Assembly: GCF_002775205.1 (NCBI RefSeq)
Contig: NC_036460.1
Coordinates: 251,501-315,500 of the forward strand
DNA: 64,000 nt
Source of the DNA: Xiphophorus maculatus
Lineage: Eukaryota; Chordata; Actinopteri; Cyprinodontiformes; Poeciliidae
Direction: 5' to 3'
In this document: in pieces, positions 36,651 to 48,769 of the stretch
How positions within the stretch are numbered: position 1 is the stretch's first letter
How the letters are laid out: each line of letters starts with the position of its first letter
Notes under the pieces: model-generated
Told to the model about the DNA's origin: nothing
The model's database searches: none
The model's input: the letters and a program-made list of their open reading frames with translations, nothing else
Made by a program: the position numbers and the translations under genes

Positions 36651-36840
36651 TTTGCTTCTCCGCTGTTTTAGAGACGACCACCAGCAGTTAGCATGCTGTT
36701 AGCGCATGCTTGCCCTTTAAATATGGGACTGAACGAGAGTCTGTCAGTCAGATACCAACTTCAGTGTCATGAGCGTTCACACGTTCATCCATTGCCAACT
36801 TCTCATTGGATAAACATCCAAAACGTGAGAAAAAACTGAC

Positions 36841-36876
36841 GGCTAATGTTTTCGTTTGAGAACAAAAACATTAGCC
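36841..36876. repeat. Hairpin with 16-bp arms
   Basis: GGCTAATGTTTTCGTT and AACAAAAACATTAGCC pair with one mismatch across a 4-base loop. It may be the fold-back end of a small element. Confidence 0.7.
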
Positions 36877-37969
36877 GCCCCCTGATGGAATGACGCCCTG
36901 GGCTGAGAGTCGATGCGCCCCGGTAAAAAACGGTCTGCATGTGAAGGGATTAGTTTATCACGCTGACCTCCGACCTGATGTTGGTTTTTACTTCTTGATA
37001 TCATGAAAACAGGAGAAAAGCATTTATCTGTTAAAATCAACAAATCGAGATCCAACAATAAACAATGAGGCCAGAAATCCAGACTCTGAGTTTCAGCAGA
37101 AACTGGTGTCTCATCAACGTTTGATAGAAGAAGCATTAACACGTCCTTATCCAATAATCCATGAACTAAATAAAATATCAGAAGAGGAAGCAATTTGTGA
37201 TGTTACACAGTCAAAGATTAGCAGCAATAATCTGGGTTATTTAAGTTTCAAATGGATTATTTGGTTAGCTAGCTAAATATTTAGCTCAAAGTTAAACACT
37301 TTTTAAGAAATATCACTACAACATAAATCTTGTTTCTCGTGAGGTTTGGGCCAACATTAATGAACCAGAGGAAAGCAGAAGGCGATCTGTAAGAGGAAGT
37401 ACGTTTCTTAAATTGACCTAAACCAGCCAGTGTGGCCTAATCTGGATTATTTCTTAGACGTTTAAGTAACATTTCACAACCCCAGTTGCTCTTTCAGTTT
37501 TACTGAATGAATATGAGGGAATTTTTCTGCCATAATCGAAGAGCGCACATTTTAATTTTGAAAGCAGGACTTCATGTCTTTCTTATCAAAACTTCCCGTG
37601 GCTCACAGAGCAAGTGGCTCTGTGTCTGCGCTGATAAAGTTCCTGACTGTGTTCCCGGTCGGCCGGAGCTTTCGCGCTCGCCTCGTAGTCACGCATCATG
37701 CTGGTTTTATATTATTTTATTATTATTTTTATATAATTTTTCTGGTTACACGAAGCACCAACCCATAACAAATGTTTTGTCCACTTAGTCAGAGTTAATG
37801 AGGGCGGAGATCTGAGAAACTGAAGCAACCAAAACAGTTTCTGTGTCTCTTATTAAAACTCAACAGACAGAAATGTTAGAGCTGCTAAAGCCACATTAGC
37901 AGCATTAAATTGAATCTCAGTTTATTGCTCATCTCTGCTCAGTGCAGCAGATTGAACTCATCCTGCAGG

Positions 37970-38420
37970 GCCGGTCCAAGGCTGCATGAGGCCTGGGGCA
38001 GAATCTGACCTAGGGGCCCCTCTTGCTGCTAAAACCATCAGCACCTCTAACAGCTTCTGGGTTGGATTTAATCTGGGAGAGAGAGAGTAGATTAACTGGC
38101 CAACCTGAAAACAATCAGTTATAATTACAGTTTATTCATTTGTATTTGTGAACAAACAGCTCAAACTCACAGCATCAGATTGTTGCTATGGTAACAAGAC
38201 AATCTAACTATGAAGATTGTTTGATCTTTTACAAAGTAAACCTGCCAGCTCCTTAAAATCTTACATTTAAATGTTAAACAATTTAAAATCTTTTAATTTA
38301 TGCTGAAACCATTAAATCAAATTCAGCAGCTTTGATCATCTCAATAAATAAATGTTACATTTATGTATCTGTGCTAAAATATCATCATTTATGGCCCCTG
38401 AAGCCCTGGGGGCCCGATGG
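37970..38420. mobile_element. Possible hAT-type non-autonomous element
   Basis: It starts with GCAGGGCCGGTCC, a start typical of fish hAT-like repeats, then GGGGCAGAATCTGACC and GGGGCCCC. It ends near GGCCCCTGAAGCCCTGGGGG. The interior is AT-rich and has no transposase. Confidence 0.4.
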
Positions 38421-38429
38421 AGCTGCCGA

Positions 38430-39590
38430 CTTCATTTGGATTAAACAGAAGTGAAAATAATTGATATTCATTTTAATTTTGATTTGTTGTTTTTAAGACT
38501 AATTTATTTATTTATCTGAGTTTATTTTGTAGGGACAGACACACATGGACATAAACAAACTGAATAAAACAGCAGTCCATGTTTGTGTCATAGTGCCATA
38601 GCAACAGCTAATTCACAGCACTTGTCCCTAGATGGGCTTTTAAAAAGTACCTCTAAAAGTGAAAATAATAATCATTTAAAATAGCACAGCATAATGTTGA
38701 CCACATCTACAAACAAACAGTAAAACATGAAACATTAAAAATGGGTTCAGTTCTGTTTCCTGAATGTAGTAAAACTGGTTACAGACTTTAAATCTACAGG
38801 AAGTGAGTTAAAAACTGCAGATTCTCTCAGACAGACTTTGAGGAAAAGTGGTTCTTAGAAAGAGAAAGTTATAATCTCCATCTGAAGCTGCTCTAGTAGA
38901 TCTGCTTCTACTAGCTGTGGGTTTAAATATCGTTTCACTGTCAAAGTTTTCCTGTAACATATAATCAGTAATATTTTACGTTTCCTGTCAACTTAACATC
39001 TTTTAATATAAAAACATGGCGGACGCCTCGGCGCCCCGACCGCCGGGCTCAGCAGGTTTACTGGGGGAAACTCTTCACACCCATAATAAATAAAAATGTC
39101 TGCTGTTCTGATGAACTGGTGGTTTGTAAAGTTCCTGCCTGACAAAAGATCAAGGTCGAGCTGTGAAGCCAAACATGAATAACTTTGCCACAAACAACTT
39201 GTTGTTCGGTTTTTTTCATGCATGCCGACACATAAGCAGATATTTCCTTCAACATTTTAATAAACTGAGCAGAAATCTGCCTCAGCGTGTTCTTATGATG
39301 TTATTGTTGCTTTTTTCTCTGTGGCTGACTGCAGATGTTCGATGTTTCGATAAGCTAAGCTGCTTCTCACTTTCGGAGGTTCAGAACCCGACCTCAGTCT
39401 GGCCCAGAATGTTTCAGGTTCAAATAAATATGATCACGTTTTATTTTACATGTGAACCAACGTCTCTGATGGAGGAGCTACCGTAAATACTGGAATAGAT
39501 TCCTTATGTATTTAATTAGATGTGATGTTCATCAATACAGTAAAATCTGGTTAACTTAACTGATTATTTAGACATTCAACCAATAAACCA
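38430..39590. other. Intergenic DNA without a recognised gene
   Basis: This is AT-rich sequence. A short GC-richer patch at 39010-39060 shows no coding resemblance. Confidence 0.4.
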
Positions 39591-39599
39591 AATCTGAAA

Positions 39600-40560
39600 T
39601 TCAATATTTAACTTTATTATGCTAAATTATGACCAAAGTTAACCTAAATTAATCTGAGTTCAGTTAAACTAAGATAGGAGATGCTAATAATAGATAAGAT
39701 GTGTTAAACTAAGCTAAGGTAGGCTAATTGTCATTAATTTAAGTCAATTTAACTTAGATATGCTAACCTAAGTTGTCATACACCAAGCTAAGCTTTAAAG
39801 CGCTAAGAACAATTAAACTAACTAAACTAAAATATCTAAAGTCTTAGAAAAGGTTAAGAGCTGTTAAATCAAAGTAAATTAGGCGAAACATCATTAATTT
39901 AAGTCGTGTTAAATATGCTAAGCTAAGTTGTAAACTAAGCTAAGTGATGGTAAAACGGTCTATGAGTTGAGGTTGGCTAAAATGAACCAACAAAGAATCC
40001 TGTGTTCAGGTAAACTGAGATAAAATATGAGTTAAAGCTTCTTCTTTTTTATCAAGTAAAGCTCTGAGAGACAAGCTGTAAATCTTAACAGTGACCCGTT
40101 TAAAAATGAAATTAATTTTAATATACATTAACCAAAGCAAAGGCACTCTAAGATAAATAAGGGTAGGCTGAGGAAAAGCTAAACAAAGCTAAGATAAATA
40201 AGATAAACATAAACATAAATAAGATAAACATATTTATCTTATTTATGAGATAAATAAGATAAACATAAGATAAACATAACTAGCTTCAGTTAGCTAGTTT
40301 CAGTACTAGCTAACTGAAGCTAAACACAAGCTAATATTAGATAAAAAATAAGTCAAGGTTAGCTAGTACGTGGAAATTTAAGCTGAAATAAATTGGAGCA
40401 CGCCGACACCGACATGAGCTTAGCTAAACTAAGCCAACAATAAATCTGAACTAAACCAAGCAAAACTGATAACTAAACCACACTCAGCTAAAAACGAAGG
40501 ATAAAACGGTAGACTAAAATAAGTTTAGCTAAATCAGCTCCATGAAACTAAGGAAGCCAG
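39600..40560. repeat. Degenerate CTAAGCTAA / GATAAACATAA low-complexity tract
   Basis: For nearly 1 kb the sequence is a drifting succession of AAGCTAA, TTAAACTAA and AGATAAACATA words in no fixed period. Similar but shorter tracts lie at 11220-11420, 25770-25950, 26570-26760 and 60600-60740. Confidence 0.7.
40281..40322. repeat. Perfect hairpin with 18-bp arms
   Basis: TAGCTTCAGTTAGCTAGT at 40281-40298 pairs perfectly with 40305-40322 around a 6-base loop, inside the CTAAGCTAA-rich tract. Confidence 0.85.
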
Positions 40561-40948
40561 AATAATGTGAGCTACTGTACGCTGAGATTTTAATCACCTT
40601 GTTGGCGCTAAAACATTTATTCTACCTTCACTTTAGTTTATTTTAGAACAACAACTGTCGTCTGAAAACACTTGGAAAGCAGAAAGATCCTATTTGTATC
40701 CAGTGATGAGCAGCTCAGCCTCCCTGAGGTTCATTATTCCAATTCAGTCGTTTTTAGAGGACAATGCTGTCATTCCTGTTTACCGCGCTAACTGATGAAT
40801 GTTTTCTATGTACAGAACCCAGCGGACTGAGCACCAGTCCCTCATCCTGCTCTGTCCTCTCTGGTTCTGATAAATCCGGTTCACACTTCGTTTGGTGAGT
40901 CACTTTGAAGGAATGGGTCCAGACTCGCCGTCTGTCCTCCCAGAGACG

Positions 40949-43900
40949 ATGAATAACAGTAACTCCACCGAATGTGAACCAGTTCACAAATCGACCAACA
41001 CCTTCTTCATGGTGATCTACAGTCTTATTTTTCTGGTGAGTGTTTGGTTGGAGCTTCGTTGTTCGTTGTTGGCGCTGCAGTGTGACTCGGTTCCTGTCGT
41101 CCTCAGGTGGGTTTGATCCTGAACGGATTCACGCTGCGGGTTTATTTCTGCGTGTCGCAGCGCCGGGCGTCCAGCAGCGTCACCGTCTTCCTGAAGAACC
41201 TGGCGGCCTCCGACTTCCTCATCAGCCTCTGCCTCCCGCTGCGCATCATAAACTTCGCCACCAACTCCACCCTCATCCGACAGGTCTACTGCAACTTCGG
41301 CGCCTCCGCGTTTTACCTCAACATGTACGCCAGCATCCTGTTCATGGGCTACATCGCCGCCAACAGGTAGGCCTGAGCTATCACCAGCATCGACCAGAAA
41401 CAACCAACTGAAAGCATCCCAGATTATTTTCAGCTCATTCCAACACATTACAAGAAGAAAGCAACCCAAAAATTCATTCAATCTTTCATTTGCATATTAT
41501 CTGCCAAAGTTATACAGAAACAGAATAAAACACTATTTATGTCCTGGATCCTCTGCATAGAGATTATGTAAAGATATAAAAATTATGACGTTCTTCGGCT
41601 GACAGATGACAAATTATGCATTCTAGAAATGCAGAAATAGATTTAAAATCAGAACATACTGTAGCTTCTCTTCTGTCTGTACGGCTGACAACCTGAGTTC
41701 CCCGGGGATTTCCGCTGCCGGTGAAAAACCTTTATTTTCAGTTTTTATTGGTTTCTTCTGCTTTTCCTTTCAGAACTTCAGTTTGTTAGTTTCCTTCTTG
41801 CTGCAGAATCTGGAACCTTTACTCAGCAGTTTGAAGCCCAGAATGACGCAGCTTTACAAGAAATCTGATTTAATTTTTATTTTAAGTAGAAGAAAGTCTC
41901 CAAGGGAAAGCAACAGGAAGCCGGAGTCCTCTGCAGAGTCTTGGGTTAAATTAGCTGCATTAAGAAATAATTTACTTAGGGGAAGCTAAGTGTGCTGCAG
42001 GGGCAGAGTTATGCATATAGTATCATTTTATAGCACAATCATCTATGTTACCTTCTGCTGTAATAGAAATGTTGTTTATATCAGCTCAGAGGAGGAGCTG
42101 CGCCTGGAAGGCGGGGCTAAGTCCAGCCACGCATTTCCCAGCTGAATGGTTGCCATGGAGATGAAAGGATTTCTCAAACATGAAATAACCAAAGCAACAC
42201 TCCATGTTTGATTTAGATGAGGGAATAACATGATGAAAAGATCAAAAACTACAACATTAAATGAAAAATTAGCTCCAATATTTAGCAGAAATGTTCCCAC
42301 CACTGTGGATTAGATTAGAAAGGAAACACTGGACATAAGTATGGATGTTGTATTAGTAGAAAACTGAAATGAGTTGATAAAATCCATAGAAGTTAAGATT
42401 ATACATAACAAACAAAAATAATAATAAAATCTAGAATAAGGAACAATATTCTTATTATTAACAACCAAAACAAAAATAAAATAGTTGAATATGAATAGAT
42501 ATTACAAATGTTGCTAAATTGACAAATAAAATACTATACAGTGAGATATAAACCAGCTAGAGTGAATTTTGCTTCCAGACCATCTGACCTCTGACCTCTG
42601 GCCTTTCAGGAAGCCTCACCATCTGGTTTAGTTCTCATTCGAGAGACGAATACACTGACAGCAGCGCAAATAAATGAGGTTATTTATTCTCAAAAGGAAC
42701 AATCTTCTCTGAGTGGCAAAAAAGAAAGAAGATAAAGTTTTAAGTAGCATTTTGTTACTTGACTTGTCAGTATAAAACAACTTTAACGCTCCTGGCCAAT
42801 AAAATCTGCTGTACAGCTGCATTTGTTTTATAAAGAATATGGTTTTTTACATATTTGATAAAACTGTCACCATGTCGTGTTGGTTGGGACAGATGAAGAA
42901 ATGAATCAAAAACAACCAATCAGAGCCAGGAGGAGGGTCTTAATGCTGTCACTCAACCTTGTGAATGTGCTGCTAAATGTGCTGCTGGTGGAGAAACAGC
43001 TTATGGTTCCAGGAAAAGCGTTTATCCACCGTCATCGAAGGCTATGCTAACTAGTCTTAGCATCACGACAGGATCTGCAGATGGAAAAAGCTGTAGCAGA
43101 ACTGAGCAAAGGATTTAGATCAAATGAGCAGCACTACATGGAGAGGTGATTAACAGCGCTAAGACCCGCCTCCTGGTTCTGACTGGTTGCTTTTATCATT
43201 GGGAGAAGGCAAAAGAGCTTGATTTTTTTTCACACATTATTTGTCTCATAGCAAGTTGTCACGACTGCAGACAGCTTGAAACGTGTGAAAATATATTTTA
43301 TATAAAAGTTGCATAGAGCAGCTTTAACAGGACTGAAAAAACAAAGAGAAACGCTGAAATAAAACTGTACAAACAACAACAGCTCAAAGACAAGGCAGAT
43401 AAACATCGTTACCTTAACGATGCTAACGTTATTAGCGTCGTTAGCTTAGCTTCGTTCGTAGATGGTAGATCATCTGTTTCAGAGATTAGTTACCGAACAT
43501 CCCGAATCTCGTCTAAACTCTGTCTTCTCCCTCCGGCCTCGGCTCCATGTCCTCTCGTTTGTCTTTTCCCGTCAGAAGGCGCCACAGCACATAAACAACG
43601 ATGTTCCCACTTCCTGGAACTTTAGAGCTTAGTACAGAGGAACAGCTCCACCTGCTGACGGAAACAAGAACTACAGCAAGTGGTGAAATAAAAGCAAGAT
43701 AGCATTTATTAAATACTTTTCTCAGGCATGAATTTTTACACGTTTGCATGTTTTATTCTTTTCCTTGTCTCTTCTGTCTGACAGACGGAGGATATAACTG
43801 ATAATGGCTGATATAACATTTGATCTCACTGATAATTTAGCAAAAATTAGCACAAAATTTAAGCTACTGCACTTTGAATAAAATTCTGTTTCTGTTCTAA

Positions 43901-45257
43901 TCTGGAACAAACATCCAGAAAACTGCAAAACTGTTGAAACACCGAGAACCAAGTTACATTAGAGCTACTGTAGATAATCAGCAGTATTGATTATTATGGT
44001 CTGGATTATAACTTTTTATGATCTCTCTTCACAATAACAATGTTATGACCTGTTGGATCAACGTCAGGCAGAAAATAATTTTTTGTATTTTTTTTAATGT
44101 TAAAATGTTAAGTTAAATTGCTTACATAATCTTACAGTGAAAAGTTTTGGTTTTACTCCAGACAGTTAAAAAAATTCTTATGTTTTATTTTTTCTAAAGC
44201 TTTCGATGGGAAAAGGGACTTGGCCATTCAACTCCCTCAGTCTGATTTTCTCAGTCCACTCCCTGAAGTTATGCAGAGGGGAATCCTGTTGTTTTCATGC
44301 TCCCACTGAGCCGCTGCTGTTTTATGATGAGTGGAAAGTAATGTGAGTCATTTTATACTCTGAGTGTTTGGCAGCGCATGTGACGGTTCTGTAACTCAAA
44401 CATCTGGATTCCAGGAAAATGTGGGCAGGTTGTTCGACATCCTTCTGGCTCAGGTTGGGTGAAATATGAGGCGTTATCATCTAACAAAAAAAATAAGTGT
44501 GTTTAAAATCTATCCGGTCAGCGTTTTGAGCTCAGACTGCGTCTTTATTGGTCTTGACTTGTTTAAGATCATCCAGGCTGTGATTCATTAGAGCTGAAGC
44601 AGGAATTACAGACCAAACAGACCCAGAGCTTCAGCTGGGATTTTTCCACTTCCCTGTTTGCACAAGTTCATTTTATATCTGATTGTTGCCAGGGCAACAA
44701 GATCACTGCTATGTAAAGAACAACAAGAAAATATTAAAACAGAGCCGGACGTGTCTGAGCCCGACGGCTGGTTCGGTCTGTTTACTTCCTGTTTCTTGTG
44801 GGCGTGGCCTGCCTCCCTCCTCTAATGCTAATCGGAGCATCTTGTGCTAAATTTGCACAGTTTTGCATGTATCTGTGTGGTCAGAGTCTCAGGAGCTGCA
44901 GATCAGATACCAGATCAGGTCTTCATGTGAGCACATTAACATGAGATTCACACGCTGAAAGTCGAGAAGAGGGTTTAAGGATGTGGTTTAGCGAACGCAG
45001 ACGAAGCTTCATGCTAACTTCCTGATGTTTGCTGCTCAGCACTAGAGCTGAAATGTCTTTTGTTCTGAAAACTCAGAGCTGTGCTGTGAAATGGCTGCAT
45101 GCACTGAGCCCGGTTGTGGTTCTGCTGGACCAGAACCCAGCAGAACCAGATCCAGCTTCCTGTTTTTCCTCTCTGCTGTTGCCATATGCATGAGGGGTTG
45201 CTGCAAAGTCAACGACACAATGCGAGCGTCAGTCAGTCCGTCAGTCAGTCCGTCCGT

Positions 45258-45314
<57 letters not shown>

Positions 45315-47822
45315 AGTCCGTCAGTCCGTCAGTCAGTCCGTCAGTCAGTCAGTCAGTCAGTGTCCTGATGGTCCAGGAGGAGAGACGGCTCCAGGCTCTG
45401 CTGGGTTTCCCATAGAAAACTCTTAATTTGAAAAGCTGAGCTTGATAACTAGGATCAATGGAAAGTTTTTTTTAAGTGCTTCTAGTTTCCTGGAGGTTTT
45501 TCTTTTCCACTCATTTTCAGTCCAGCCCTGTTTTTGTTTGAACCATTCAGGAATATGAAGCCTCCTAATCTCAGTTTAGTCAAAACATAAAGAAGTGAAT
45601 TTAAGATCGAACCAAGATGCTTTACTACCAGCACCTTTCTACAAGGCGACTTGTTCACATTTTAAAATGTTAACCATGAAAACTGAGAGGTTACACTCTA
45701 ACAGAAAAATACTCCAACTAACTGATGTGTAAAGCGCCGTTAGCTCAGACTCAGTCGACCCAGCTGAGAATCTGGCTTTTTCTGAACATGAATCCAAATA
45801 GGTATAATAATCTGATATCTATTTTCATCTCTACAGCTGCTTTCAAACTCGGCCTGTGAAGTTACCTGCCTGCCACGTTGTACGAACTGTGGACAGACTT
45901 GGCTCTTGTTGCCTGTTTCGGATCGTATTTTACTTCTTTTCTTTCCTTTTTTATCTCCATCTTGAAACCTTTGGACTTTGCTGCTCGAACCTTTAGGGCC
46001 TGAGAGTATTTTACATTCAGAGTCTGAAACGTTTCATCTACAGAACCAAACAATCTTCTCTGTTTTGAAGGTTTTGTTCTTTTCTGAATTTTTTTACTGG
46101 CAGCTGCTGGTTTGACTGAGTAAATCCTTAGATTGTTTGTTTGTGTCAGTTCTGGCCAAAAACACAGAATCACTGTGCTGGGATTGCTGGATTGGTGTGA
46201 CAGTCTGGACTTGTAGAAGTGGGTAAATGTACGGTTGAGGCGGCTAAGGTTTCGGTTTTGGATGTTCAGTGATGTTGTGATTAAACTTTGATGCTACGTA
46301 TCGCTTTATATCCGTCCAGCCATCTGTCTTCTCCCACTCCTCACCTGAAACCAGGTGGTGGAGACTAATCCTCCTTCAGCTGGTGTAAGATAATCTCCCA
46401 AATTATAATTCTGGCTGGAGCGTCTTATCCAGGAACGAGTCCAGAAAGCATCTATGATCCCTGAACCTCAGCAGCTCCTTTAAATACATTTATTTTCCTC
46501 TTTTAAATGGTCCGACACCAACTATGTCAGAGTTCTGAGTTTCAACATGAAACTGGCTCTACTCTACTGCCCTCTAGTGGAATTACAACACAAATATAAT
46601 TCATTTGCTCCAAACTTAAGAAGAACCTTAAAAATGGATTTTAATATAAATTACTGTTTATTTGTTTGGTTCTTTTTGTCATTGATGTAATTCTTAGGCT
46701 GGTTTTTATCTCTTATCTTTTCTGTGTCTAATTTTAATGTTTCTTGCTGCTTCATCTGCTAGTTTCATATAAAGGTACTGTGAATAGTTTTTGTAGATCA
46801 AACGTAGTTTAAACCAGACTTTTAAGAATAATTAACACAAACCAAACCTTTGACACGTGAAGGTGAGTCGGTCTCCAGAGTCACTGCTTTCTGTTTTGAT
46901 TAAACTGGTTTTTGTCTGTAACAGGAAGTCCTGGTCCTAAACAACCACAAAACCCCCATTAAACAGTGACAATGATTTAACTATAATCAGTCTGTTGAGG
47001 GAAACTTCACATCCTGAACATGTCAGCCTAGTTTTTACCCAAACCACAGCTGGAATCAGTTTTACTGGGTTTTTCCTTTATGACGGCTCTTTTTCCTGCA
47101 GGTACATGAAGATCGTCCATCCTTTGGGAAATCACTTCATCCACAAGGCCCGAGCCGCTTACATCATCTCCATCTTGACGTGGGGTTTCCTCCTGACGAT
47201 GACCAGCACCTACGTGATCCTCTCCCTCCTCACCCAGAAGTCTCAGGAGAATCTACCCGGTACGGTCAGCTGTGACGTCCTGCACAGCGTTCAGCTCAGA
47301 CTGCTCTACAAGGTCATCCACGCCTGCTCCGCCGCCATCTTCTTGGCCGTCCTCATCAGCCTCATCTGGTTCTACTACAGCACCTCCCGCAGGCTGGCGC
47401 AGGCACAGAAGAATCAGTCGATTACCAGCAACTCCAAGAAGCTCGCTAAGTCCCGGCGGAACATGCTGGTTCTGGTCACGGTCTTCTGCATCTGCTTTGT
47501 CCCCTACCACCTGATTCGCCTTCCCTACGCCTTCATGAAGACGCTGGTCTGCTCCTGGAATGGGTGGTTCTGGTACCTGAAGGAGCTGACCGTCCTGGTG
47601 TCGGTCCTCAACGTCTGCTTGGACCCTCTCATCTACTTCATCTTCTGCAAGGCGTTCCGGGCCCAGATGAGCATGAGGTCTTCAAGGAGCATCAACAACA
47701 CGGACAGTCCGACGCAGGTGGACACCACCGACAGGCGGAGCAGCGACGGATGGATGAACTCCCTCAGGAACCTCAGGAAGTTGTCAGTCGTCTCACTGAC
47801 TAAGCAAACCACCGTGGTGTAG
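40949..47822 (+). CDS. P2Y12-like class A GPCR with three coding exons
   Basis: The exons are 40949-41035, 41107-41366 and 47102-47822, all GT-AG, giving 355 residues. Intron 1 is only 71 bp and falls within TM1. Intron 2 is 5.7 kb, splits the Arg3.50 codon (phase 2) and holds repeats (42088-42210, 45228-45360). Landmarks are Asn35, Asp65, Cys91/Cys173, Trp143, FVPYH with Pro250, His252, Arg255, Lys276-Glu277 and DPLIY 290-294. These place it in the P2Y12-like branch of P2RY12/13/14, GPR87, GPR34 and GPR171, but I cannot name the orthologue. DRY is NRY (Asn115), an acidic-to-amide change at a position that controls the inactive state in many receptors. The N-terminus has NNS and NST sequons. 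The C-terminus TTVV fits a class I PDZ ligand. An in-frame upstream ATG at 40892 would add 19 residues. I chose 40949 because the shorter N-terminus looks typical. Confidence 0.88.
42088..42210 (+). repeat. Interspersed repeat, copy 2
   Basis: This is the second copy of the repeat at 28359-28488, lying in intron 2 of the third receptor. The shared words are in the same order, with small indels. Confidence 0.7.
45228..45361. repeat. (GTCA)n / (GTCC)n microsatellite
   Basis: About 33 tetranucleotide units of CAGT with interspersed CCGT variants lie in intron 2 of the third receptor. The open frames here (runs of VSQS) are products of the repeat. Confidence 0.95.
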
Positions 47823-48290
47823 ACTTCACACGCTCCTGAACCGATCTTTTACCAATGTCAGAAAATCCAGACTGGAAGTTCAAGGAAACCCTGTAAATCC
47901 ATCTTAGAGTTATTGAAGGAACCGAATCACCAACAGATCCTGAACCTGACACCAGTGGAGGGAAGTTGTTGATCTTCACCTTTAATAGTTTAACTTGAAA
48001 ATCCTCTTCTGAACAGGAAGAACACAGAGATTTTCTCAAACAGTTACATAAGTTGCATCATATAATCTCACAAGCATCAAGGTCAACGCATTTTTGGGAC
48101 TTTATTCAGTTATTTGACTGAAATTGACAGTAGAGTCATCCTGACTGTTTGGTTCACCTTCCTTGGTGTTGACCAATGATTTTCAAGGTTTTACAAACAT
48201 CTCCCAGAATCTTTCTAAAGCTTCAGCTTTTTCACTCGTGCTTCAGGTTCAAATGAAGCGAGTCTGAAAGTCAGTCCATTAGAGGTCCAT
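47823..48290. other. 3' flank of the third receptor
   Basis: This is probably 3' UTR. No AATAAA was found within 300 bases of the stop, so the transcript end is unplaced. Confidence 0.35.
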
Positions 48291-48767
48291 GTTTCCGTCA
48301 CCGTTTCATTTCTGCACATTTTTAAGTATCACAGCAGAAAAGGTGGTTGGACCAGCAAAATCCAAAATCCTCAATTTCCCAACATCATTTTTCTGCTGGC
48401 TTGATGTGGTTTTTGAGTCAATGTGCTAGAAGGGAGATGGAAACACATTTTGCAGAATAAGGTCTAATTTTCCCATCCACTGGTCTGGTGTGCCTTACCA
48501 GAAACACAAAACTCAGGAATATCTCAAAGTCCAAGCCTCCAGCTTGGAGGGGAAGACTTTTCACTAATCTGAGATGTGTGGTCCATGTTAGCTAGCAACC
48601 CCTACTTCCTGTTTATTACGGCCATGCGTAGCGTCTGATGAAATCACACTCTGATTAATTCACTCCAAACCAGACGATGGAGATGCTTATTTCACATTCG
48701 AATCCTTTCTTTTTAGCAACATTTTAAAAGTTTGCTTAAAATTCACATCACCACTGGATGGAGCTAC
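48291..48767. mobile_element. MITE-like element, copy 2
   Basis: It shares TGTGTGGTCCATG, TACTTCCTGTTTATTA and GCGTAGCGTC with 33622-33945, and ends with GTTTCCGTCA on the left and CTGGATGGAGC on the right, decayed forms of the inverted ends of copy 1. It is longer than copy 1 because of an internal insertion. Confidence 0.5.
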
Positions 48768-48769
48768 AG

